Assembly (NCBI GenBank): GCA_024330265.1
Contig: JANDLT010000025.1
Location: 1-64,000, forward strand
Direction of reading: 5' to 3'
DNA length: 64,000 bases
From: Pyrinomonadaceae bacterium MAG19_C2-C3
Lineage (GTDB): Bacteria; Acidobacteriota; Blastocatellia; Pyrinomonadales; Pyrinomonadaceae
The first letter of the stretch is position 1, and every line of letters starts with the position of its first letter. A model generated the notes under the pieces. It made no database searches. It saw only the letters and a program-made list of their open reading frames with translations, and was not told the origin of the DNA. The translations under genes were made by a program, and so were the position numbers. Below, one piece after another: positions 7,497-16,330 of the stretch.

Positions 7497-8993
7497 ATGC
7501 TTGGTTCAATCGTCAATCATCCTCTGTTCGGACGCGGGCAGGTGTTAGAGACGCGCAACGCGGCGCGGGAATCGGTCGTGCGTTTTGATAACGGGATTCG
7601 CGCGGTCGTGCAGAGCAATATGCTTTCGGTGTTGCAGGCGGTCGCGGGTAATTCTAATCATCAATCGGCGGGGCGTGCCGTCGCGCGTGCGCCGCGTGCT
7701 GAAAGAGTATTTACGCCGGAGGAGGAACAGCGCATTGAGGCGCGGCGCACGATTGAGGCTTTGCGTTACGGCGTTGTTCCGGCGAAACGGATACGCGAAT
7801 TGAGCGTCGGGTTGGAAGCGGAACAGGCGAGCCTTCATCGTGCGTTTGAAGAAGTGGAGAGAACGGGCGGCGATGTGCGCGTGATCGTCGGCGAGTACGG
7901 AACGGGCAAGAGTCATTTCTTTGAACTCGCCGCGCAAGAAGCTTTGGATAACAACTTCGTCGTCGCGGTGACGAGTCTGGATTTGCGCGAAGTCCCGCCT
8001 AATCGCCCGCAACGTATTTATCATTCGTTGATGCGTTCGCTCCGGTTTCCGAACACGACGGATGCGGGACTCGTGCCGTTATTGGAAAAGATTATCGCGT
8101 TACCACACTATGCGGCGGTGCAGGAAACGGTGCGGCAAACATTCTTCGCGTCGGCTCTGCATAACTATTCGTTGATGCGCGAGCAGCCGGGAGAGGCTCT
8201 GGATTTGCTGCTCGATTGGATGTCAGGCGAAAAGGTTTTTATCAAAGACGTGCGCGATTCGGTCGCCGTCAAGAGCAAAGAGTTTCCGCTTCCCGCACTG
8301 TCGCAGATGACGACGGCGGCGGATCAATACAGCTTTCTGTTCAACGGTTGGGGCTCTCTGGCAAAGCAAGCCGGTTACGCCGGTATCGCCGTCTTCATAG
8401 ACGAATCCGAACATTACAGTCTGCTCACACAGCGCAACCAAGAGCGCGCCGACAATTTCTTCAAAGCCTTGATCTACGCCGCGCTTGCCTCGCGCCCCGG
8501 TTGCCGCCTGCGTGAAGAACACTTGCAACACCAACATCGCCCGCACCCGTTTCGTTTAACCGACCGAAGTCATCTGCTTTTACTCTTTGCCGTCACGCCC
8601 TCAGCCAACACGTTTGACTATCGCCGTTGGCTTGACGAAGACCAAATCCTGACTTTAAGCAAACGCCTGTCGCCCGCCGCTCTCGATGAACTAATGGCGC
8701 GTCTTTACGTGCTTCATCGTCAGGCTTATCGCTATGACCACAGCGAGCAATTTCTGGATGTCTCACACGGGCTACTGCAATGCCTCGATGCGAACATCCT
8801 CAACCTGCGCCAAGCGATTCGTCTCGCCGTCGAAATCTACGATTTGAGCTATGCCCACCGTGACTACACCGCCACGCACGCCGTCGCCGAGTTGCGCGGC
8901 GCGTTGCTTATGGGAGAGGAAGCAGGGGCAGGAGGCAGGAGCAGGAGGCAGGAGGCAGGGGGCAGGAGCGGGAAGCGGGATAAGCAAGGATGA
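7497..8993 (+). CDS. DUF2791 (BrxD-like) ATPase with N-terminal Tudor/CarD-like segment
   Basis: ATG at 7497 is chosen over 7452 because the upstream in-frame part is encoded by array H1. Residues 1-48 (GSIVNHPLFGRGQVLE to FDNGIRAVV) look like the Tudor-like C-terminal domain of UvrD/PcrA helicases, also related to CarD, which contacts RNA polymerase. Walker A is GEYGTGKS (132-139); Walker B is in YAGIAVFIDESEHY. SHLLLLFAVTPSANTFDY is a conserved DUF2791 block. The last ~25 residues, rich in Gly, Arg and Glu, are encoded by array H2, so the original C-terminus was probably replaced. It works presumably with the first ATPase and the helicase. Confidence 0.8.
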   Translation: MLGSIVNHPLFGRGQVLETRNAARESVVRFDNGIRAVVQSNMLSVLQAVAGNSNHQSAGRAVARAPRAERVFTPEEEQRIEARRTIEALRYGVVPAKRIRELSVGLEAEQASLHRAFEEVERTGGDVRVIVGEYGTGKSHFFELAAQEALDNNFVVAVTSLDLREVPPNRPQRIYHSLMRSLRFPNTTDAGLVPLLEKIIALPHYAAVQETVRQTFFASALHNYSLMREQPGEALDLLLDWMSGEKVFIKDVRDSVAVKSKEFPLPALSQMTTAADQYSFLFNGWGSLAKQAGYAGIAVFIDESEHYSLLTQRNQERADNFFKALIYAALASRPGCRLREEHLQHQHRPHPFRLTDRSHLLLLFAVTPSANTFDYRRWLDEDQILTLSKRLSPAALDELMARLYVLHRQAYRYDHSEQFLDVSHGLLQCLDANILNLRQAIRLAVEIYDLSYAHRDYTATHAVAELRGALLMGEEAGAGGRSRRQEAGGRSGKRDKQG

Positions 8994-9066
8994 AGCGGAA
9001 TGATAGCCAAATGTTTTCCTGCCTCCTGCCCCTGCCTCCTGCCTCCTGACAAAGACTGCCTCCTGC
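8920..9066. repeat. Inverted heptamer array H2
   Basis: The left arm (8920-8971) carries repeated GGAGGCA units and the right arm (9016-9066) the complementary TGCCTCC units. The loop contains GCGGGATAAGCAAGG and GGAATGAT, which recur in array H3. The left arm is read as the C-terminus of the DUF2791 protein. The arms could form a very long stem. Confidence 0.85.
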
Positions 9067-9073
9067 TTGATGT

Positions 9074-9088
9074 GTGTACGCTGTACAC
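9074..9088. promoter_or_regulatory. Palindromic operator of the toxin-antitoxin genes
   Basis: GTGTAC-GCT-GTACAC is a perfect inverted repeat about 40 bp upstream of the antitoxin start. A -10-like TGATATACT follows at 9094-9102. DUF1778-GNAT operons are commonly repressed by binding of the complex to a GTAC-type palindrome, so this is the likely autoregulatory site. Confidence 0.65.
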
Positions 9089-9130
9089 CCGCGTGATATA
9101 CTCTGGCTCCAGTGGAAGGAGTTGATGTTT

Positions 9131-9436
9131 ATGGCTAAAGTTATCGAGAAAAGACCGCCGGTGACGCACAAGGGTACGCGCTTCAGCATCCGTGCTTCGG
9201 CGGCGCAGAAGAAGGTCATTGCACAGGCGGCGCGTATCAAAGAGACGACGATGAGTGAGTTCGTGCTTGAACAGGCTGTCCTTGCGGCGCAGCAGACACT
9301 CGCCGATCAGTCGCAGTTCACCTTGCCGAAGAAGCAGTGGGAGGCGTTTCGCGCCGCTCTCGATGCGCCGCCCGTATCCGTCCCGGCACTCGGTCGGCTG
9401 TTGACCCAGCCGGGAGTCTTTGATGACCGGCGATGA
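9131..9436 (+). CDS. DUF1778 ribbon-helix-helix antitoxin (TacA-like)
   Basis: About 100 residues. ATG at 9131 lies 9 nt after GGAAGGAG (9114-9121); the ATG at 9125 would be too close. The N-terminal part has the DUF1778 ribbon-helix-helix pattern (RFSIRASAAQKKVIAQAA then TMSEFVLEQA). The C-terminus (FDDRR) overlaps the toxin gene. DUF1778 antitoxins neutralise GNAT toxins that acetylate aminoacyl-tRNA, and repress their own promoter. The palindrome at 9074-9088 is in the expected place. Confidence 0.9.
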   Translation: MAKVIEKRPPVTHKGTRFSIRASAAQKKVIAQAARIKETTMSEFVLEQAVLAAQQTLADQSQFTLPKKQWEAFRAALDAPPVSVPALGRLLTQPGVFDDRR

Positions 9437-9935
9437 GCGGCTGATCGCGCCGGTTCTGCTCACCCGCAGCCACGACCGAAGCCAATTCGATTGTGACGTG
9501 ACGGCACTCAATGAGTATCTCAAGCGGTACGCGGTGCAGAATCAGCGGAAGAACGCCGCGCGCACATATGTGGCGACCAGAGGCAGCCGCGTCGTCGGCT
9601 ACTATACGCTCGCATATGGATCGGTCGCCCTTGAGGAAGCTCCGTCGAGCGTCAAAGCAGGACTGGCGAAGCACCCGATTCCCGTCATCCTGCTGGCGCG
9701 GCTGGCGGTGGACGTGAGCGAGCGCGGGCAAGGTCTTGGAGCCGGATTGCTCAAGGATGCTTTGCTGCGAACAGTGCAGGCGGCAGAGATCGCCGGGTTG
9801 CGGGCGATGATCGTTCACGCCAAAGATGATGCCGCGAAAACCTTTTACGAGAAGTACGGGTTTGAGCCGTCACCGATTGACGCCTACCACTTGTTCTTAA
9901 AAATCTCCGACATTCAAGCGAGTCTTGTCCCGTGA
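9423..9935 (+). CDS. GNAT acetyltransferase toxin (TacT/AtaT-like)
   Basis: 170 residues from ATG 9423, overlapping the antitoxin gene by 14 nt. Family landmarks are the FDCDVTALNEYL start, VGYYTLAYGSV, the acetyl-CoA site around RLAVDVSERGQGLGAGLL, and the C-terminal FYEKYGFEPSP. In this toxin family the enzyme acetylates the amino group of charged tRNA and stops translation. The key C-terminal Tyr region (FYEKYGF) is intact, so the toxin may be active. The pair is inserted between two genes of the ATPase-helicase operon and bracketed by arrays H2 and H3. Confidence 0.9.
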   Translation: MTGDERLIAPVLLTRSHDRSQFDCDVTALNEYLKRYAVQNQRKNAARTYVATRGSRVVGYYTLAYGSVALEEAPSSVKAGLAKHPIPVILLARLAVDVSERGQGLGAGLLKDALLRTVQAAEIAGLRAMIVHAKDDAAKTFYEKYGFEPSPIDAYHLFLKISDIQASLVP

Positions 9936-9953
9936 GTGCCGCAGGCACTTTAT

Positions 9954-10099
9954 CAGGAGGCAGGAGCAGGAGGCAGGGGCAGGAGCGGGATAAGCAAGGG
10001 TGAAGTGGAATGATGAACAACTGTTTTCCTGCCTCCTGCCTCTCCTGCCTCTCCTGCCCCTGCCTCCTGCCCCTGCCTCCCCGATTAAGCCTCCTGCTT
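9954..10099. repeat. Inverted heptamer array H3
   Basis: Left arm 9954-9988 with GGAGGCA units and right arm 10026-10099 with TGCCTCC or TGCCTCTCC units. The loop shares GCGGGATAAGCAAGG, TGAAG and GGAATGAT with H2, in the same order, so H2 and H3 are copies of one element differing in unit number. It ends just before the helicase start. Confidence 0.85.
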
Positions 10100-10103
10100 A
10101 CTG

Positions 10104-12221
10104 ATGATAAACCGACTCCCACACACCTTCGACGCGCTGTTGGCACGCTTCGGGCGATTGACAGAGATTCAGCAGAAAGCTCTGGAGCCGTTGCTGGCGG
10201 GGCGTAATTGCGTGCTGGTGGCGGCGACGGCGAGCGGGAAGACGGAGGCGGCGTTGGCTCCGATGTTGGAGCGCGATAAGCGAAGGATGTTGGGTGAAAG
10301 TCAACGTCGTCGCGCAATTGAAGCGAGAAGTTTGCGATTTCTTTACCTCGTTCCGACGCGGGCTTTGGCGCGCGATATTGGTCGGCGTGTGGAACATCCG
10401 ATGGCGAAACTCGCCGTCAGTTTCGCGGTCAAGACGAGCGATGAAGCGGCGTTGAGACGAGATCGTCCGCCGGAATTTCTCATCACGACGCCGGAATCTT
10501 TAGACTCGCTGTTGGCGAATCGTCCGCGTTCGTTGAAGAACGTGCGCACTGTTGTGTTGGATGAACTGCATTTGTACGATTACACGCCGCGCGGCGACCA
10601 ACTGCGAATCTTGCTTAATCGCCTGCGCCGCGTGCGCCGTTATGCTTTCGAGAGAGGCGATGCGGCTGACGCCGAAATTCAGTTTTGCGCCCTCTCCGCG
10701 ACGATGCATGAACCGGTGCGCGTCGCGGCGCGATACTTTGCCGACCCCGTGTTGATTCACGTCGCCGGAGGGCGTGCGATAGATGCCGAACTTGTGCCGA
10801 TTGAGACGCCGGATGCGCTTCTGCAATTTTTGAACAATCGGGGGCGCGAACGTGGCGGCAAGAAAATCTTGGCTTTCTGCGCACGCCGCGCCGAGTGCGA
10901 GGAATGGGCATATCAGTTGCGCGGGCGAACACCGTTCGGTGAAGCGGTCTGGGCGCATCATGCGAGTTTGAGCGGGAGCGTGCGCCGTGCGTTGGAACAG
11001 AGATTCGCCGAGGCGAGCGCGGCTCTGTGCTTCGCCACTTCAACGCTCGAACTCGGCATAGACATCGGCGACGTGGATTTGATTTTACTGCTCGACGCGC
11101 CGGACAACTACAGTTCGTTTTTGCAACGCATCGGGCGCGGCAATCGTCGCACGGCACGCACGGCGGTCAGTTGTTTCTATCGCACACGAACCGAGCGCGC
11201 CGTGTTTGAGATATTCCTGCGCGCCGCACGCGCCGCGACGGAAAACGATTTGCGACTGGCGGAAGAACTTCTTCGCCCGGACACTGGCTTGGAGTTTTGC
11301 CCTTCGGTCGTCGTCCAGCAGCTTTGCTCTTATCTCAAGCAAACGCGCGACGGCGAACTCGATACCGAACACGCTTATCAATTGTTCACCACGCCGCATG
11401 GAGAGCCGTTGTTGGAACGCGAACAGTACGAGCAAATCGTCGAGCATTTGGTGTCAACGAATTTCTTCACGCCGGGGCGCAGTCGCAAATTGCATCCCGG
11501 CGCGAAGTGGCAAGAGCTTTATGAACGGCGCACGCTCTATGGCAACCTGAGCGCGGATTGGCGTGCGCACATAACCGTGATTGACGACATGACGGGCAGG
11601 CGCGTCGGCAGTGTGGAGAGTGCCGCGCCGATGGGCGAGACTTTCTTGCTTGGCGGCATGGCGCGCCGCGTCGTGCGACGGCAAGGATGGAAATTATCCA
11701 CCCGCGCATTGTCCGACGAATGCGCCCAGCCCCGCGCCCCGCGCTATCGCCAACGCTGGTCACGCTTGTCGCCCGCGCTGGCTCTAGCTCTCGCCGCCGA
11801 ACTCGCCGTGCCATATCCCGCCGATTCGAGTGCGCCCTTATCCTTGATTATCGAAAGCGCGAGCGATGAAGCAAAGTTGAATGAAGAGCCTCGCGCTTTG
11901 CTCTGCCATTGCGCCGGTGAAGTCTATGCGGCAGTTTTAGGCGAATTGTTGGAAGGCACAAACAGGGTCAGAGTTTTAGCGCACAATGATTTCTACTTGG
12001 AACTAAGTGGCGACGTGCCGGAGACATTGCGATTCACCATGCCGGAAATTCTGAGCGTCCTTAACCGGCACTGGCGACGTTTTGAATCCGCTTACGATTT
12101 CGGCTGCTTTCAATCGAGCCTCCCGCACGCCGTGCGTCGCGCCGGTGTCGTCGCCGCGTTTGACGCCTCGCGTTTTCACAGCCTCTTTGCCGAACGACGG
12201 TTGGCGAGTGTGTTAGCTTGA
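10104..12221 (+). CDS. Lhr/BrxHI-like superfamily 2 DEAH-type helicase
   Basis: 705 residues starting at ATG 10104. Motif I is ATASGKTE (41-48), motif II is DELH (153-156), motif III is SAT and motif VI is QRIGRGNRR. The order and the long C-terminal region with a winged-helix-like part match Lhr-type helicases, including BrxHI of BREX type 2. No separate DUF1998 zinc cluster is seen. In this setting it probably remodels DNA together with the two DUF2791 ATPases. The start lies in the edge of array H3, and the TA pair separates it from the ATPase genes, so it may have its own promoter now. Confidence 0.82.
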   Translation: MINRLPHTFDALLARFGRLTEIQQKALEPLLAGRNCVLVAATASGKTEAALAPMLERDKRRMLGESQRRRAIEARSLRFLYLVPTRALARDIGRRVEHPMAKLAVSFAVKTSDEAALRRDRPPEFLITTPESLDSLLANRPRSLKNVRTVVLDELHLYDYTPRGDQLRILLNRLRRVRRYAFERGDAADAEIQFCALSATMHEPVRVAARYFADPVLIHVAGGRAIDAELVPIETPDALLQFLNNRGRERGGKKILAFCARRAECEEWAYQLRGRTPFGEAVWAHHASLSGSVRRALEQRFAEASAALCFATSTLELGIDIGDVDLILLLDAPDNYSSFLQRIGRGNRRTARTAVSCFYRTRTERAVFEIFLRAARAATENDLRLAEELLRPDTGLEFCPSVVVQQLCSYLKQTRDGELDTEHAYQLFTTPHGEPLLEREQYEQIVEHLVSTNFFTPGRSRKLHPGAKWQELYERRTLYGNLSADWRAHITVIDDMTGRRVGSVESAAPMGETFLLGGMARRVVRRQGWKLSTRALSDECAQPRAPRYRQRWSRLSPALALALAAELAVPYPADSSAPLSLIIESASDEAKLNEEPRALLCHCAGEVYAAVLGELLEGTNRVRVLAHNDFYLELSGDVPETLRFTMPEILSVLNRHWRRFESAYDFGCFQSSLPHAVRRAGVVAAFDASRFHSLFAERRLASVLA

Positions 12222-12657
12222 CTTCATCATTTCCAGTCTTTGAAAGCGGGCGCGGGCAAGCGGCGCAGTTGGTCGGCGATTTCTTCGCGCTTCTCCGGCA
12301 TCCATTCGTCGAACAGTTCGGAGAATTATAGAAAAACGTTGACGGCTAACTTGAAGCTAATATATCGTGCGAAAACGAATGATGAAGCCGGGTATCGTCT
12401 TATCCCCAAATGCCGCGATGCGGTAGAGATGTTTAACCTTCACGCGCTTGTTAGAAGCTTCAACATGGAGCGCGCCGCGACAACGTTATGTTCAATAACG
12501 CTCACCTCGAAATCAGGCATTAACCGTTCAAAGCACCCAATATTCTCGTAATGGTAGCCGCGTCGTGACGCGCAATCTATCGTCAGTGAAATTCCTCGCA
12601 ACGACCAAAAGTTTTTCTTAAGTATCGATTGGGTATCGTTCAAGGAGAAATGTATTG
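12222..12657. other. Gene-free stretch with possible minus-strand remnants
   Basis: Just after the helicase, the minus strand of 12227-12325 reads FDEWMPEKREEIADQLRRLP to a stop, with an in-frame stop upstream. It looks like the C-terminal stub of a lost gene. Minus-strand 12440-12600 also gives protein-like sequence (GYHYENIGCFERLMPDFEV) without a recognised family. At the right end AAGGAG (12642-12647) is the ribosome site for the GH38 gene. Confidence 0.3.
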
Positions 12658-15600
12658 ATGACTCGTCCCTCTCTACAGGCGTTCCTTCTCTCGTTGATAA
12701 TGTTTGCCGGTGCTTCGGCACAGGAGCGCGTAGTCTGGCAAATCGGTGACTTTAACAATACATCTTTTGAATTCAGTTCCGACCCCGTTCCTACCGGGCG
12801 CGTGTATGTCGTGCCGCAAAGTCAGCCGAAAGAATGGGCTGGTTCGCAGTCCGCCGTGTTGCCGGACAAAGCGGGCGAAGCGATGCCCGGCAGAATCCGT
12901 TTCGAGTTGCCGAATGTGCCGCGCGGAATGTTCACGCTCAAGCTTGGGCTGATAGTAAAGACGGCGCGCGTGCCTCTGGTGCTGGTTGATGTGAATACTC
13001 ACCGGGGCTTGTTTCATCAACGCATCGCAACAAACTACAAGGAAGGGAATCACGAAGGAGCGGTTCTGCCTCAATACTCGATAGGGACGCTGAGCGTAGA
13101 AATTCCGGCTGACTTTCTGCGACAGGGCAGCAATGAACTCGCGTTGACGGCGGTGGCTGACCACCTCTCGACCGCGCTTCCGGGCGGCGAAGTCATAGAC
13201 AACGCGACGCTTATCTATGACGCGCTGGCACTCGGTAACAATCCCGATGCCGCGATAGGCACAGGGATACTAAGCGCGGAAGCGACGCCGACCGTGTTCT
13301 ATCAGCGCAGGGAAAGCGGCAAACTTACGGAGACGGTTTCCGTGCTGGTTCGCTGGAACAAAGTTGCGCCGCGAGGCATGGTTACGTTGTCGCTGCCCGG
13401 TTGGACTCGCGCGCAGCCTTTGACGAGTGACAATGAATTCGGTGAGCAACGCTTCGAGTTTTCTGTGCCTGAATTTGCGGCTGGCACGCGGGCGACAATC
13501 AACGTCACCGCGAATAATCAAAGCAAGGCGTTCACCGAAAGCTTGAATCCGGGGCGCAAGTGGACGCTCTACATGGTGGCGCACGAACACCTCGACATAG
13601 GGTATTCCGATTTCCAGACGAAGCTGATGGAACTCCATAGCCGCATCATTGACGAAGCGATGGAGATGAACGGGGAGCATCCCGAATTTCACTTTAGCCT
13701 TGACGGTTACTGGCAGGCGCGGCAGTTTCTCGAAGGGCGTTCCGAAGCCGAGAAACAGAAGTTTTTCAACCTCGTTCGTGACAGGAAAATTCACGTTCCC
13801 GCGCAACATTCCGTCATCCTCACAGGCTTTCCGACAGCCGAAGCTTTGCTCCGTTCGTTCTACGGTTCTCATCAATTGAACCGCGCGTATGGCGGAGCGT
13901 GGGACTATGCCAACGCGACGGACGTGCCTTCCTATTCATGGTCTTACGCTTCGATTCTGGCGGCTTCAGGATTGAAGTATTTCGCCGCCGCCGCCAACGC
14001 CGACCGGGGTCCGACGCTGATGCTCGGCGACCTGCATCGCCGCTCGCCGTTCTGGTGGGAAGGTCCCGACGGCAGCCGCGTGTTGATGTGGTACGCGCGG
14101 CACTATCATCAAGTCGGAAGCGAGTTCGGATTGCCGACGCGCATCGCCAACGGATACGAAGGACTCGCCAACTTTTTGCGCGTCTATGAGCGACCGGATT
14201 ACAAGTCGAACTCCGTCTTGCTTCACGGCAGCCAATGGGAAAACACGTCTCTATATCCGCAACAAGCGGGACTCGCGCAGGAGTGGAACAAACTTTTCGC
14301 TTACCCCGAACTGCGCTTCTCCGGCTTCGCGGAAGCGATGGAGAAAATCGCGGGCGACGATAAAGACAGGCTTCCCGTCGTGCGTGGTGACGGCGGACCT
14401 TACTGGGAAGACGGCATCGCGTCGGACGCGCTCTACGCCGCGATGGAGCGCGAGACGGAGCGTCGCGCGGTGACGGCAGAGAAACTCGCAACCGTCGCTT
14501 CGCTGGTTGATTCGCGCTCGCGCCCTTCGCGCGAGAGTTTGAATTGTATGTGGGAAAACATCGCGTTGATGAACGAGCATACATGGGGCTGGGGGCGCAG
14601 CGTCACCGAACCGCACAGCGAAGATTCCGTTAAGGAACTGGAATACAAACGCGCCAGCGGCACGACGGCGCGCGGTTGCATGGAAGCGGTTTTAGATCGC
14701 GCGATGACGGCAATCGCCGGGCGCATCGGAACTCCGACGCGCGCCTTAGTCGTCTTTAACGCCCTCAACTGGTCGCGTGATGGATGGGTCGAGTTCGATT
14801 TACAGAAGACGCGCGAGATAGTGGACATCGAAGCGGGGTGGGCTATCGGGTTCGAGGTATTGCAAGACGAACCGGCTTACCAGCGCATACGCTTTCTGGC
14901 GCGCGACGTTCCCGCGATGGGCTACCGTACATATGAAGTCAGAGATAAAACCGTGAGTGCGATTGCCCGTCAACCCGCCAACCAAGCCGATAAAACAGAT
15001 GCATCCGAAACGGCTAACCAGATAAAGAAATCCAGCCGGATAAAAGAAACAACTCGGACTGATAGCGATGCCGCCGCCGATACTGCGACTAATACCGCGA
15101 ATGCCGCGCAAGCGGATTCTTCGCCGGTCACGGACGGTAATTCCGCACCGACTCAATCGCCGTCCGGCACAATCGAGAACCGCTTTTATCGCGTCGTGCT
15201 TGACCCGGCAAGCGGCGCGGTGCGAAGCGTCTATGACAAACAACTCAAGCGCGAACTGGTGGACGCATCGAGTCCTTACCGCTTGAATCAATATGTGTAC
15301 GTCACGGGCGGCGACAGCGCGCCCAACCAACTGCTCAACTACGTCAAGTGGGCTCCGTTCGCGCAGTTGGAAACGCACGCTTCGATTGACGGCAAACTAA
15401 TCTCCGTTTCAAAAACCGCGTCCGGCACAATCGCGCGACTGGAGAGCCGAAGCCGGAACACGCCGCGCATCAGTACCGAAATCATATTGTTTGACGATGA
15501 AAAGAAAATCGAGTTTATCAACCGCGTTGTCAAAGACAAGGTGTACAAAAAGGAAGCCGCCTATTTTGCTTTCCCCCTAGCCGTGCGTGAGCCGCAGTTT

Positions 15601-16299
15601 AGATACGAGGTGCAGAACGGCGTGGTCAATCCGGCGACGGACATGATACCGGGAGCCGGATTGGAATGGTTCTCATCGCAAAACTGGATGGCTGTCAGCG
15701 AGCCGGGCGTGTCGGTCGCCGTCATCAATAAAGATTCGTTCTTGTGGAGCTTCGGCGACATCGTGCGCGGCACATACCCGACGAAATTCGAGGCGCGGCG
15801 AGGCACGGCTTTCTCGTATGTAATTAACAATTACTGGAACACCAATTACGTCGCCGCGCAGGGCGGTGAGTTCACGTTCAGGTATGTTCTGACAAGTTCA
15901 CAAAACTTAGACCCGGCGCGGCTTAGTCAAATGGGTTGGGAAGAAACCACGCCGCTTGAACGCACACTCGTTAAATCGCAAGACAGAGCCGCACCCGCGA
16001 AGAACCCGCTGGCGACGAAGCTGAGTTTTCTTCAAATCAGTAATCCTTCAATCGTGTTGAGCGCGTGGAAATTGTCGGAAGACGGTGAAGGCTCTGTGAT
16101 GCGCTTCATCGAACTCGGCGGTAAGCCCGACAAAGTTTCTGTGATGAGTTCGTTGCTCAATTCCACTTCCGCACAAACGTGTAATGCGATGGAGGAATGC
16201 GGCGAGTCCCTGCCGTCATTGGCAAACGGGTACAGCTTTAACATCGGTGCAAGACAAATCTTCACTACGAAGATAATACCCGCGCGAAAGCAGAATTGA
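12658..16299 (+). CDS. Secreted GH38 alpha-mannosidase-like enzyme with N-terminal lyase-type domain
   Basis: ATG 12658 has AAGGAG 10 nt upstream. Residues 1-22 are a signal peptide. Residues ~24-185 resemble the C-terminal beta-sandwich of family 4 rhamnogalacturonan lyases (ERVVWQIGDFN, then PVGRVYVV-type and IRFELPNV). The GH38 domain has the zinc motif AHEHLDIGYSD (His311, Asp313) and the predicted nucleophile Asp422 in NATDVPS. A low-complexity Ala/Asp/Thr-rich insert at ~780-840 separates the catalytic from the C-terminal beta region. Class II alpha-mannosidases release terminal mannose from glycans; the lyase-type head may bind or orient a polysaccharide. Substrate is not proven. Confidence 0.82.
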   Translation: MTRPSLQAFLLSLIMFAGASAQERVVWQIGDFNNTSFEFSSDPVPTGRVYVVPQSQPKEWAGSQSAVLPDKAGEAMPGRIRFELPNVPRGMFTLKLGLIVKTARVPLVLVDVNTHRGLFHQRIATNYKEGNHEGAVLPQYSIGTLSVEIPADFLRQGSNELALTAVADHLSTALPGGEVIDNATLIYDALALGNNPDAAIGTGILSAEATPTVFYQRRESGKLTETVSVLVRWNKVAPRGMVTLSLPGWTRAQPLTSDNEFGEQRFEFSVPEFAAGTRATINVTANNQSKAFTESLNPGRKWTLYMVAHEHLDIGYSDFQTKLMELHSRIIDEAMEMNGEHPEFHFSLDGYWQARQFLEGRSEAEKQKFFNLVRDRKIHVPAQHSVILTGFPTAEALLRSFYGSHQLNRAYGGAWDYANATDVPSYSWSYASILAASGLKYFAAAANADRGPTLMLGDLHRRSPFWWEGPDGSRVLMWYARHYHQVGSEFGLPTRIANGYEGLANFLRVYERPDYKSNSVLLHGSQWENTSLYPQQAGLAQEWNKLFAYPELRFSGFAEAMEKIAGDDKDRLPVVRGDGGPYWEDGIASDALYAAMERETERRAVTAEKLATVASLVDSRSRPSRESLNCMWENIALMNEHTWGWGRSVTEPHSEDSVKELEYKRASGTTARGCMEAVLDRAMTAIAGRIGTPTRALVVFNALNWSRDGWVEFDLQKTREIVDIEAGWAIGFEVLQDEPAYQRIRFLARDVPAMGYRTYEVRDKTVSAIARQPANQADKTDASETANQIKKSSRIKETTRTDSDAAADTATNTANAAQADSSPVTDGNSAPTQSPSGTIENRFYRVVLDPASGAVRSVYDKQLKRELVDASSPYRLNQYVYVTGGDSAPNQLLNYVKWAPFAQLETHASIDGKLISVSKTASGTIARLESRSRNTPRISTEIILFDDEKKIEFINRVVKDKVYKKEAAYFAFPLAVREPQFRYEVQNGVVNPATDMIPGAGLEWFSSQNWMAVSEPGVSVAVINKDSFLWSFGDIVRGTYPTKFEARRGTAFSYVINNYWNTNYVAAQGGEFTFRYVLTSSQNLDPARLSQMGWEETTPLERTLVKSQDRAAPAKNPLATKLSFLQISNPSIVLSAWKLSEDGEGSVMRFIELGGKPDKVSVMSSLLNSTSAQTCNAMEECGESLPSLANGYSFNIGARQIFTTKIIPARKQN

Positions 16300-16330
16300 A
16301 TTTAACCCCGCGCACGCATAACAGAATAAT

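Noticed and set aside
8920-10099. CRISPR-like repetitive arrays
   Set aside because: Units are 7 bp, directly joined and inverted between arms, with no 20-40 bp spacers and no cas genes.
2908-12221. Complete BREX type 2 system
   Set aside because: No PglX methylase, PglZ phosphatase, PglY or PglW kinase is visible; only BrxD-like and BrxHI-like genes fit.
12240-12551. A 103-residue + strand gene after the helicase
   Set aside because: No ribosome site and no family; the minus strand here looks more protein-like, probably a remnant.
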